A DNA stretch of 64,000 bases from Paracoccaceae bacterium (GTDB taxonomy: Bacteria; Pseudomonadota; Alphaproteobacteria; Rhizobiales; Stappiaceae). Below are positions 1 through 8,086 of the stretch, piece after piece; position 1 is the first letter of the stretch; each line of letters opens with the position of its first letter. Position numbers and translations under genes: made by a program. The notes beneath the pieces were generated by a model. The model was not told the origin of the DNA and ran no database searches. It saw only the letters and a list, made by a program, of their open reading frames with translations. The stretch covers positions 18,907-82,906 of the forward strand of contig PARB01000030.1 in assembly GCA_002709505.1 (NCBI GenBank), read 5' to 3'.

Positions 1-258
1 CGGATCAAAAAAGCCTAGGCCGCGGCAAGGGACGAGCGGAACCTGACCATACGGCCCGGCCTCTTGCGCTGATTGCATATTATTACATCATGCGCTTTAT
101 ACGGGAATCATTGTAGTCTCGGCCCGGCTGGCCCTCCACCGAAAGCGTTTCGGCCGGGCGCCGGCCGGACCGCCGGCACGCCTCCATTGGGCGCGCGGCC
201 GCGTGCGGTCGTGGAACCGTCCCGGCGCGCTGCGGGGACGACACCGGAGGGGCGCGAC
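1..258. other. Intergenic region at window start
   Basis: No gene can be supported here. Bases 75-115 are clearly A+T-richer than the flanks and could hold the promoter of the gene starting at 259. A purine-rich stretch (GGAGGGG) lies just before that start and is its ribosome binding site. An open frame continues upstream to 73, but its composition looks like read-through of GC-rich leader rather than protein. Confidence 0.4.
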
Positions 259-1677
259 ATGACCCGGATCACCCATGGCACTTTCCCGATCGCCAAGCCG
301 CCGCATCTTGAAACGCGGGCCGATGCGACCCCGCCGCTCCTGCCGGCGGCCTGGGAATGCACCGCGCTGCTGCACGCCTACAGTCCGCCGCCGCGCAACG
401 ACCCCAAGACCACGCCGTTCTACCAGATGTGCCTCGCCTTCATCGGCTATGTCGCCGGAGAGACCATGTCGATCCGGGTCGTCGGACTCGACTATGGCAC
501 CTGGTGGTATGTGATCACTCCCTCCGGCACCAAGGTCTCGACCGACAAGGGGCTGACCTTCACGGATGTCGACATGGGCTGGACCTTGCCGACGCAGAAC
601 TGGCTTCCGAGCACCGCGAGCTATTTCCAGACCGGCTATCTCAACTGGATGGAGGCGCAGGAGGTCGACTGGTGGAAACAGCCGGTGGAAAATTCCAATG
701 CCGCGACCTGGACCTGGTTCGACAGCGCGACGTCGCTGCCGTTCCGCATGATGTTCGGCGCGCCGCCGCCGTCGCCGACCATGGGCGATCCGGCGCAGCT
801 CGCCTTCTTCCAGAATTTCTCCTTCACCTACTTCCCGACGTTCGAGGCCACCTCCTCGCCCAATGTCAGCACATGGGTCACCCCCGTCATCGAGGGGTTC
901 CAGCCGGGAAATCCGAACAATCTCAAACTGGTGGTGTGGAACGACTGTTTCTACATGACCACCTTCATGACACCGGTGGATTCCGCGAGCCTGCCGCTGC
1001 CGACCGTCGTGCTCTACCAGTGGAAGCCGGATGCCGACTACCGGGTGGTGACCGACCGGGCGCAGGCGACCATCATGTCCTATGAATACAATCCAAACGC
1101 CGGCTTCCAGGATCAGGTGGCGCTGCTCTATGGCGTCGCGCCGACGGTCACCACGCCGCCGCCCTGGGCGGGAAACGGCTTCATCTACAACGAGATCTAT
1201 TTCCTGACCCGGGGGTATCCGACGCCGGTGGTGCTTTCCTGCGACAACATCGGCCTCGGCCAGCAGCCGCCGGACTGGGCCCGGATTCCGGCCGTTGAAG
1301 GCACGATCCACGCAACGGTCACCGACAACTCCGCCCTGTCGCCCGGTCAGGCGACCAACATCATCTCGGTGCTCTTCCCGCCGACCAGAGAGTATCCGCA
1401 GGGCCGCTATCTCTGGACCTGGTACGCGCTCCTGCCCGGCTCCGACGGAACCAATGCCCGGCCCGTCACCTTCATGGAATCGGCGTCGAATATCGCCGAG
1501 GGCGGCACCAGCCTGGCGCTGGCGGACTACTACGACTACGTCGAATCCCCGAGCTGGTTCCCGGCCGAATATTACGCGCTGCCGGAGCTTTGCACGGTTT
1601 CCGGCGCAGACGGCAAGGCACCGGACAAACCGACCGGCGCAGTACTCCATCACACCGCGCCTGCCCCCAAGGCGTGA
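259..1677 (+). CDS. Hypothetical aromatic-rich protein (472 aa)
   Basis: I do not recognise this protein and assign no function. It is unusually rich in Trp, Tyr, Phe and Pro, with many short segments such as TWWYV and YYDYVESPSWF, which suggests a beta-rich fold. There is no clear signal peptide and no membrane segment. The ATG at 259 is chosen because GGAGGGG lies 7 bases upstream; an in-frame start at 73 would add a low-complexity Arg/Pro/Gly leader. It lies 25 bases upstream of an NHL-propeller gene on the same strand, so the two may be cotranscribed. Codon use matches the neighbours, so it is a real gene. The protein might be an extracellular or phage-like structural protein, but nothing here proves that. 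Confidence 0.7.
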   Translation: MTRITHGTFPIAKPPHLETRADATPPLLPAAWECTALLHAYSPPPRNDPKTTPFYQMCLAFIGYVAGETMSIRVVGLDYGTWWYVITPSGTKVSTDKGLTFTDVDMGWTLPTQNWLPSTASYFQTGYLNWMEAQEVDWWKQPVENSNAATWTWFDSATSLPFRMMFGAPPPSPTMGDPAQLAFFQNFSFTYFPTFEATSSPNVSTWVTPVIEGFQPGNPNNLKLVVWNDCFYMTTFMTPVDSASLPLPTVVLYQWKPDADYRVVTDRAQATIMSYEYNPNAGFQDQVALLYGVAPTVTTPPPWAGNGFIYNEIYFLTRGYPTPVVLSCDNIGLGQQPPDWARIPAVEGTIHATVTDNSALSPGQATNIISVLFPPTREYPQGRYLWTWYALLPGSDGTNARPVTFMESASNIAEGGTSLALADYYDYVESPSWFPAEYYALPELCTVSGADGKAPDKPTGAVLHHTAPAPKA

Positions 1678-1702
1678 TGCCCGAGCCATGGAGACCGGGA
1701 CG

Positions 1703-2821
1703 ATGACCAACCTCTTCGACACGACCCGGCCCGCCCGCCGGCACTCGCCCGTTGCCCGCCACGCCTGTGCCGGCGCCCTCTTCCTTCTTGCCGGCATCGC
1801 CGCCCCCGCCTCCCATGCGCAGGAGGTCGAGGCCTATGCGCTCGATCCCGGTTTCCCGCAGGCGGGAAGCTTCGACTTCCAGAACGTGAGCTGGACGACG
1901 CTGTCGCCGGACGGCGAGCGGCTTTTCATGGTGCAGCGGGGCAATCCGGCGGTCTCCGTGTGGAGCCTCGACGGCGCATTGCTCTCCACCTGGACGACGG
2001 GCGACCTCGGCGAGCCGCATTCGCTGACCTTCCAGAGCGCCGACGGCACCCATTACGCCTGGATTACCGACATGGCGCCGCCGGTGACGGCGAGCGAGAG
2101 CTACGGCCACTGCCTCAAGAAATTCAGCCTCGACGGCGCCTATCTCGGCAGCATCGGCACCTGCGGCGAGACCAGCCAGGGCTCGGGCCTCGACCCGGTG
2201 CAATTCGACAAGGTGACCGACATCGCCTTCGACAGCAGCGGACTGATGTGGGTGACCGACGGCGATCTCGACGGTCTGAACAACCGGGTCCTATCCATCG
2301 ATCCGGCAACCGCCACCGTCCTGAGCCACTGGTCGGCGCCCGACAACCAACCCGGATCCGGCGAGCGGGAGTTCAATCTGCCCCATGCCATCACCGTCGA
2401 TGCCTGCGACCGGGTCTATGTCGCCGATGCCCTGAACCACCGCGTCCAGATCATTCGCACGGACGGCACCTTCCTGCAGGAGCTCGCCTGTTTCGGCGAC
2501 CTCGGGGTCTACGGCCTGTCGCTGGCGCGCGCGCCGGGGTCCTCGAGCCTGCAAATATTCGTGACCGCAAGCACCACCACCTTCACCGGCAAGGGCATCG
2601 CCTCGGTGTTCGATGTCGACCCGCTCTGCACGGTGGCTCTTCCCGTTCCGTCGGGCTGCGATGCGGCGGCAAGCTGGGAGATCGCACTCCCGCAAGGGTC
2701 CAGCGGCGAGGCGCTGCATGCCGCCGAGGCGACGGCCGACGGGGCTGCGCTATTCATCTCGCCGCTCGGCGGCGACCTGCTTCCGCAAAAATGGACCCGC
2801 TCGGCGGCGGTTCGCGACTGA
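1703..2821 (+). CDS. Secreted NHL-repeat beta-propeller protein
   Basis: This is a predicted exported beta-propeller of 372 residues. An N-terminal Arg-rich segment is followed by a hydrophobic stretch ending in ASHA-QEVEA, a typical signal peptidase I site near residue 41. The mature part has NHL-like blades: a phrase of the form FDKVTDIAFDSSGLMWVTDGD, cut here for length, is followed by NLPHAITVDACDRVYVADA and NHRVQIIRTDGTFLQEL. This resembles the propellers of peptidyl-alpha-hydroxyglycine amidating lyases, but no catalytic assignment is possible. Paired Cys residues suggest periplasmic disulfides. An alternative ATG lies 15 bases upstream at 1688. It follows the unknown aromatic-rich protein closely, so the two may act together outside the cytoplasm. 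Confidence 0.8.
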   Translation: MTNLFDTTRPARRHSPVARHACAGALFLLAGIAAPASHAQEVEAYALDPGFPQAGSFDFQNVSWTTLSPDGERLFMVQRGNPAVSVWSLDGALLSTWTTGDLGEPHSLTFQSADGTHYAWITDMAPPVTASESYGHCLKKFSLDGAYLGSIGTCGETSQGSGLDPVQFDKVTDIAFDSSGLMWVTDGDLDGLNNRVLSIDPATATVLSHWSAPDNQPGSGEREFNLPHAITVDACDRVYVADALNHRVQIIRTDGTFLQELACFGDLGVYGLSLARAPGSSSLQIFVTASTTTFTGKGIASVFDVDPLCTVALPVPSGCDAAASWEIALPQGSSGEALHAAEATADGAALFISPLGGDLLPQKWTRSAAVRD

Positions 2822-2954
2822 CGGACCGTCTCGCGCCGGTCGGCCCGACGATTGCGATCCTGCGGTGTGACGTGCGGTCGTTCAGATGTTACATGGATCT
2901 GCTATCGCCCCGGCATCGCCCGGGTCGCCGGGCCGCACTGTCTGGGAGATCCCT

Positions 2955-3950
2955 ATGTCGTTCACCTTCAAGGCCGCCCTTTGCGGCGCAGCACTTGCCG
3001 CAACCGTTTCGATCAGCCCCGCCGCCTTCGCCGACGTGTCGGGCAAGCTCGTGCTCTACACCTCGCAGCCCAATGCCGACGCGCAGCAGACCGTCGATGC
3101 CTTCACCGCCAAATACCCTGAGGTCGAGGTGGAATGGGTGCGCGACGGCACCACCAAGATCATGGCCAAGCTCCGGGCCGAATTCACTGCCGAAAGCCCC
3201 CAGCCCGACGTTCTCCTGATCGCCGACATGGTGACGATGGAAGGCCTCAAGCAGGAAGGCCGGCTTATGGCTCATGAAACGGCCGACGTTTCCGCCTACG
3301 ACCCGGCGCTGATGGATGCGGACAAGAGCTATTTCTCCACCAAGCTGATCACCACCGGTATCGTCTACAACACCAGCGCCGAGATGGTACCGACCTCCTA
3401 CGCCGACCTCCTGAAGCCGGAGGCCAAGGGCCGCATCGCCATGCCCTCGCCGCTGACCTCGGGCGCGGCCACCATCCATATGGCAGCGATCACCGCGCAT
3501 CCGGATCTCGGCTGGGCCTATTACGAGGGGCTGGCCGATCAGGGCGCCAATCCGCAGGGCGGCAACGGCGGCACCTACCGGGCGGTCGCCGGCGGCGAGA
3601 AGCTCTACGGCTTCGTCGTCGACTTCCTGCCGATCCGCGGCGCCGCCGACGGCGCACCGGTTGCCTTCGTGTTTCCCGAAGAAGGCGTATCGGCCGTGAC
3701 CGAGCCGGTGGCGATCCTCTCCACCGCGAAGAACCCGGATGCCGCCAAGGCCTTCGTCGACTTCCTGCTGTCGGCCGAGGGCCAGCAGCTTGCCGCCGAC
3801 CAGGGCTATCTGCCCGCGCATCCCGCCATCACGCCGCCCGCCGGCTTCCCGGCTCGCGACACCATCAAGCTGCTCGACTTCAATCCGGCGAAGGCGCTCG
3901 AAAACGACGTCGCCGACAAGATGAAGTTCGAAGAAATCTTCGGCGGGTAA
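2955..3950 (+). CDS. ABC transporter substrate-binding protein (Fe3+/AEP type)
   Basis: Periplasmic solute-binding protein of 331 residues, in the family that includes ferric-iron (FbpA/AfuA) and 2-aminoethylphosphonate binding proteins. It has an N-terminal signal peptide ending at AAFA-DVSG (about residue 27), then the family start KLVLYTSQPNADAQ and a bilobed-fold body. The ATG at 2955 has GGGAGAT just upstream; an upstream in-frame start at 2886 would put extra sequence before the signal peptide and is rejected. The permease gene follows after 3 bases, so the two are one operon. The substrate cannot be read from sequence. Iron, a phosphonate or a related anion are all possible. Confidence 0.85.
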   Translation: MSFTFKAALCGAALAATVSISPAAFADVSGKLVLYTSQPNADAQQTVDAFTAKYPEVEVEWVRDGTTKIMAKLRAEFTAESPQPDVLLIADMVTMEGLKQEGRLMAHETADVSAYDPALMDADKSYFSTKLITTGIVYNTSAEMVPTSYADLLKPEAKGRIAMPSPLTSGAATIHMAAITAHPDLGWAYYEGLADQGANPQGGNGGTYRAVAGGEKLYGFVVDFLPIRGAADGAPVAFVFPEEGVSAVTEPVAILSTAKNPDAAKAFVDFLLSAEGQQLAADQGYLPAHPAITPPAGFPARDTIKLLDFNPAKALENDVADKMKFEEIFGG

Positions 3951-3953
3951 CGC

Positions 3954-5666
3954 TTGCCGAAACTGACAGGACGCATTGGCGGCGGCGAAGGGCTTTCCCT
4001 CGCCGCCGTCGTATCTTTGACCACGCTTGTCTGCGGCCTGCCGCTGGCGCTGCTGTTTGCCGTCGGCCTTGCGCCGGAGGGCACGGTGACGCTTGCGCCG
4101 CTGGCGGAAACGGCCGGCTCGCGCTCGGTCCAGCGCGCGCTGTGGAACTCGCTGGAAAGCAGTTTCCTCTCCGCCGTGCTGGCGAGCCTTGCCGGCACGG
4201 CGCTTGCGCTGGTGATCGGCCTGACCAATGTGCGGGCCAAGGGAGCGCTGGTCTTCCTGGTGCTGATCCCGATGATGATCCCGCCGCATGTGACCGCGAT
4301 TGCCTGGAGCCAGGCGCTCGGCCCGGCAAGCCCGGTGTTGCAGTGGCTCGGCCTTGCGCCGGCGCCGGGAAGCCCGCATCCGGTCTATACGCCCGGCGGG
4401 CTCGTCGCGCTTCTGGCGTTGCAGCACATGCCGATCGTCTTTCTGGTGGTGCGGGCCGCACTCCGCGCCTTTCCGCGCGAATTGAGCGATGCGGCAAGGG
4501 TCAGCGGCGCCCGCGGGCTGCGCCGGCTTACGCGCATCACGCTGCCGCTGCTCGCCCCCGCCCTTCTCGCCGGCTTCATGCTCGCCTTCATCAGCGCGCT
4601 TGGAAATTTCGGCATCAATGCGCTGATCGGCATCCCGGCGCGTTACACCACCCTGCCGGTGCTGATCTGGCGCCGGCTTGCCGGCTTCGGGCCGGATGTA
4701 ATCGCCAATGTGGCGCTGATCTCCGTGATCCTGGCGCTGGTGACACTTGTGCTGGTCGTCGCCCAGGGGCTGTTGCAGCGGGGCATGCGCAATGCGCTGG
4801 TCGGGCTGCCGCAACAGCCGCTCGCCATCGATCTCGGGCGGATGCGCGGCGCTATCGAAGCCGCGCTCTGGGCCTTCATCGCGCTGGCGCTCGTGTTGCC
4901 CGCGACCGCGCTCTTCGCCACCGCGCTGGTCAAGACCTACGGGCTGCCGCTCGCCGCCGACACCTTCACGCTATCGAATTTCGCGGAGATCCTGTTCCGC
5001 CAGTCGGTGACCCTGCGCGCCTTCGCCAATTCCACCTTCGCGGCCGCCGTGGCGGCCCTGCTGATCGCCGCGATCTCCGTGCCGCTCGGCTATTTCCTGA
5101 TCGTGCGGCGCGGGCTTGCGCGCAAGCTGGCGGGCGTTGCCGCGGCCCAGGCCGACGTCGCCTATGCGGTTCCGGGCCTCGTCATGTCGATTGCCTTCAT
5201 CCTGATGTTCCTGCGCCCGCTGCCCGTCTTCGGCGTCAGCCTCTACGGCACGCTGGCGATCATCCTGATCGCCTATGTCGGCGTGTTTCTCGCCATCGGG
5301 CTGAAGTCGGTCACGGCGGCTTACGTCCAGATCGACGACAGCCTCGACGATGCCGCGAGGGTCGCCGGCGCCGGCTTTGCCCGCCGGTTGCTGCGCATCT
5401 ATGCGCCGCTGGTGGCGCCGGCGGCGGCCTCGGGCGCGATCCTCGTGTTCCTCACCGCCTACAACGAGGTCACCGTCTCCGCCCTCCTGTGGTCGGCCGG
5501 CAACGAGACCATCGGCACGACCATCTTCAACTACGAGGATGGCGGCTACACCACGCTTGCCGCCGCGATGGCGAGCGTCACGGTGTTTGCAACGGTGCTG
5601 GTGATGCTTGCCGTCAACGGACTGGCGCGGCACGTGCCGCCGGGCACGATCCCCTGGCGCGACTGA
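3954..5666 (+). CDS. ABC transporter permease, fused double-domain (Fe3+/AEP type)
   Basis: Inner-membrane permease of 570 residues made of two BPD_transp_1 halves in one chain, about 12 membrane helices in all. Each half carries the cytoplasmic EAA loop that docks the ATPase: ELSDAARVSGARG near residue 180 and SLDDAARVAGAG near residue 465. Iron permeases (FbpB, SfuB) and the putative aminoethylphosphonate permeases (about 550 residues) share this fused form. The likely start is TTG at 3954, three bases after the stop of the binding-protein gene, which indicates translational coupling. The gene ends 22 bases before the stop codon of its convergent ATPase gene. Confidence 0.85.
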   Translation: MPKLTGRIGGGEGLSLAAVVSLTTLVCGLPLALLFAVGLAPEGTVTLAPLAETAGSRSVQRALWNSLESSFLSAVLASLAGTALALVIGLTNVRAKGALVFLVLIPMMIPPHVTAIAWSQALGPASPVLQWLGLAPAPGSPHPVYTPGGLVALLALQHMPIVFLVVRAALRAFPRELSDAARVSGARGLRRLTRITLPLLAPALLAGFMLAFISALGNFGINALIGIPARYTTLPVLIWRRLAGFGPDVIANVALISVILALVTLVLVVAQGLLQRGMRNALVGLPQQPLAIDLGRMRGAIEAALWAFIALALVLPATALFATALVKTYGLPLAADTFTLSNFAEILFRQSVTLRAFANSTFAAAVAALLIAAISVPLGYFLIVRRGLARKLAGVAAAQADVAYAVPGLVMSIAFILMFLRPLPVFGVSLYGTLAIILIAYVGVFLAIGLKSVTAAYVQIDDSLDDAARVAGAGFARRLLRIYAPLVAPAAASGAILVFLTAYNEVTVSALLWSAGNETIGTTIFNYEDGGYTTLAAAMASVTVFATVLVMLAVNGLARHVPPGTIPWRD

Positions 5667-5688
5667 CAGGAACCGACCGGCGTCAGCC

Positions 5689-6750
5689 TCACTCCGATGG
5701 CAGGACCCAGCCGGAGGCGAGGCTGACCGGAACGGTCTCGCCCGGGGTCAGCCGTTGGCGCACATGCGCGACAAGCGGCGTGGCAACGCCCTCCACCGCA
5801 AGGGCCGCATCCCAGAAGCCGCCGCGATAGACAGCCGCCTCCACCCGCGCGGGAACCGCATGCGGTTCGGTGCGGATCTCGACATCCTCGGGACGCAGCA
5901 CGATGCGCGCCGGTCCCTCGCCGACAGTGCCCGCGCATTCGGCGGCGAAGCGGAACGGCCCGCAGCGCACCTCGGCGCGGCGTGTGCCATTCACGCCCGA
6001 CACGCCATCCAGCATCCCGTCCCAGATCGCGGCCCGGCCGATGAACCGGGCGACGCGTTCGCTCGCGGGTCTCCGGTAGAGATCCTCCGGCCGGTCGGCC
6101 TGCAAAACGCGCCCCTCCCACAGGATCGCGATCCTGTCGGCAAGCGCCATGGCCTCGCGCTGGTCGTGGGTGATGTAGAGCGTGGTCGCCCCGGTCTTGC
6201 GGTGAAACTGTGCCAGTTCCTCTTCCATCGTCTGGCGCAGATGCGGGTCGAGATTGGCAAGCGGCTCGTCCATCAGCACCGTGCCGGCCGCCTGGGCAAG
6301 GCAGCGCGCCAACGCCACCCGCTGGCGTTGCCCGCCGGACAGGGACGCGGGCTTGCGCTTGGCAAATCCATCGAGCCCCACTGTCTCCAGACTGCGCTCC
6401 ACCCGGCTCTTGCGGTCGCGCGCCGACAGGCCGGCGCTTTCGACCGGAAAGGCGACGTTGGCTTCCACGCTCATATGCGGCCAAAGCGCATAGGACTGGA
6501 ACACGACGCCGACGTCGCGGTCCTCCGGCGGCACATGGAAACCCGCACCGGCGACGCGCCGTCCATCGATGTCGATCTCGCCGCTGTCCTGGGTTTCCAG
6601 ACCGGCGATCAGCCGCAAGAGCGTCGACTTTCCGCAACCGGACGGTCCGAGGATGACGAAGAAGCTGCCGGTCTCGATCTCGAGCGACACGTCGCTGAGC
6701 GCCTTATGGGCGCCGAAGCGTTTGGACAGGGAGCGAAGAGAAACGGACAT
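5689..6750 (-). CDS. ABC transporter ATP-binding protein (FbpC/PotA type)
   Basis: Cytoplasmic ATPase of 353 residues that should power the neighbouring importer. Visible motifs in order are Walker A GPSGCGKST (about residue 35), the Q-loop FQSYALWP, signature LSGGQRQRVALARCLA (about 135), Walker B VLMDEPLANLD and the H-loop ITHDQ. After residue 240 a C-terminal TOBE-like domain follows (RIVLRPEDVEI), typical of the Fbp/Pot/Mal subfamily. It is encoded on the opposite strand from the binding-protein and permease genes, with the stop codons 22 bases apart. A separate promoter must therefore drive it, probably in the 150-base gap above 6750. Confidence 0.9.
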   Translation of the reverse strand: MSVSLRSLSKRFGAHKALSDVSLEIETGSFFVILGPSGCGKSTLLRLIAGLETQDSGEIDIDGRRVAGAGFHVPPEDRDVGVVFQSYALWPHMSVEANVAFPVESAGLSARDRKSRVERSLETVGLDGFAKRKPASLSGGQRQRVALARCLAQAAGTVLMDEPLANLDPHLRQTMEEELAQFHRKTGATTLYITHDQREAMALADRIAILWEGRVLQADRPEDLYRRPASERVARFIGRAAIWDGMLDGVSGVNGTRRAEVRCGPFRFAAECAGTVGEGPARIVLRPEDVEIRTEPHAVPARVEAAVYRGGFWDAALAVEGVATPLVAHVRQRLTPGETVPVSLASGWVLPSE

Positions 6751-6899
6751 TTGGCCTTTTCAAGCTTGTCGCGGGCCGGTCCACCGGGGCCGGCCGCAAG
6801 GAAACACGGCGCGACTATGCCGGTACGACGCGGCACTATGAAAGGGGTTTGTGAAGCCGGGGTGACGCAGCGAGCGCGGACCGCACCGCGCACCGGCCG

Positions 6900-7241
6900 T
6901 CAGCCGTCCGCAAGGTCCCAGAACACGCGGCCCTCGCGATCCTCGATCTCGACGATCCAGACATCCGGGTCCATGCGCCGCTCGGAGGCAAGCCGGCGGT
7001 CGAGGTCTTCCTTGGGAGCTGCCGTCAGCAAGGCCTCGAACAGCCGGCCGCCCGGCGTCGTCTCGTCAAAGGCCGATTGCGGTGCCGGGCCGTAGAGATC
7101 AAACGTCCCGTCGCGCCGGTCGACGACGATATAGATCGCCCCCGCCTCCAGCGCGCCCTTGGAGGCAACGCTGGCATAGGCGTTTTCCGAAAAGCACCGG
7201 CGCAGCAGTGCGGAAACGAAGAAGTCGGATGTCAGGCGCAT
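6900..7241 (-). CDS. DUF1491 family protein
   Basis: Small cytoplasmic protein of 113 residues belonging to DUF1491, a family restricted largely to Alphaproteobacteria. Family features visible are the start MRLTSDFFVSALLRRC, then GALEAGAIYIVVDR, the DLYGPAPQSAFDE segment and the C-terminal DVWIVEIEDREGR. Function is unknown. The start at 7241 matches the family; an open frame runs further upstream to 7424 but overlaps the preceding gene. It lies 52 bases downstream of the peptidoglycan-binding gene and probably ends a three-gene transcript beginning with the DivJ-like kinase. Confidence 0.8.
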   Translation of the reverse strand: MRLTSDFFVSALLRRCFSENAYASVASKGALEAGAIYIVVDRRDGTFDLYGPAPQSAFDETTPGGRLFEALLTAAPKEDLDRRLASERRMDPDVWIVEIEDREGRVFWDLADG

Positions 7242-7293
7242 TGGGAGCTCCGGCGGCACGCCCGTCAGGAGCGCGAATCGCGCCCCAGCATAC

Positions 7294-8073
7294 TCACCTC
7301 GCCAGCGGCCGGCCCAGAACGTTTTCCAGTTCCGTCGCGATGCGCTCTGTGATGGCACCGTTGATCGGAAGGCCACGGTCCAGCTCGAAGCGCCGGATCG
7401 CATTGGAGGTCTGCTCGCCGGCATAGCCGTCGATCTCGATCGGACCGTAGCCCAGTTCCGCCAGTGCGGACTGGATGCCGACGATCCGCGCGCGCTCCGG
7501 CGACAGCGCAGTGGATGGCGCTGCGGAAGGTGTCGCGGAGGAGGCTCCCGGCACGGAGGCCGGCGGCACGGGCGGCAGCGGCGGCGCGTCGGGCCCGTTG
7601 ACCCCGTCGCCGGTATCGAGCGCGAGTCGGGCCATCAAGGCCTCGTCGACGCGGCCGGTTTCGGCCAGGCCGCGGGCGCGTTGATAGGCGCGCACCCCGC
7701 GCTCGGTCGCCGGGCCCTTGAGGCCGTCGAGCGGCCCCTCGTACATGTGGAGGCGGCGCAGTTCGACCTGGATGTCGCGCACCAGCTTCTGCGCCTGCAG
7801 CGTCGCCCGGTCGGGAGTGGCGGGCGCAACTTGCGCGGGCGGCGGCGCGCGGTCCCTGGTTGCGACCAGCGGCGCCGGATGACGGCCCGACTGAAACGCC
7901 GTCGCATTGGCGATGATCAAAAAGCCGGTCAGCACCATGACCAGCCAGCCGCCGGCGGCGACCGGATTGTCGAGCGCGGCCGCGCCGAGCCCGCCGCCGG
8001 AGCTTGAGGCGTCCTGTTCCACCGCCCGGGTCCTGCCCTGCGGTGCCCTGGTCTTGCGCCGTCCCTCGCTCAT
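7294..8073 (-). CDS. Peptidoglycan-binding domain membrane protein
   Basis: Protein of 259 residues with a cytoplasmic basic N-terminus, one membrane segment around residues 42-58 (GGWLVMVLTGFLIIANATAF), then an Ala/Pro-rich linker and two PG_binding_1-type repeats in the periplasm. The first is near residues 100-165 (VRDIQVELRRLHMYEGPLDG), the second near 195-255 (IQSALAELGYGPIEIDGYAG, then IRRFELDRGLPI). Such domains bind cell-wall peptide or glycan. It starts 13 bases after the kinase gene, suggesting one operon with a link between cell-cycle signalling and the envelope. That link is inference. Confidence 0.85.
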   Translation of the reverse strand: MSEGRRKTRAPQGRTRAVEQDASSSGGGLGAAALDNPVAAGGWLVMVLTGFLIIANATAFQSGRHPAPLVATRDRAPPPAQVAPATPDRATLQAQKLVRDIQVELRRLHMYEGPLDGLKGPATERGVRAYQRARGLAETGRVDEALMARLALDTGDGVNGPDAPPLPPVPPASVPGASSATPSAAPSTALSPERARIVGIQSALAELGYGPIEIDGYAGEQTSNAIRRFELDRGLPINGAITERIATELENVLGRPLAR

Positions 8074-8086
8074 TCCAGCCCCCGGG

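Noticed and set aside
97..1797. Minus-strand 566-codon frame over the first genes
   Set aside because: Antisense shadow with Arg-rich composition; the plus-strand gene has a ribosome binding site and protein-like sequence.
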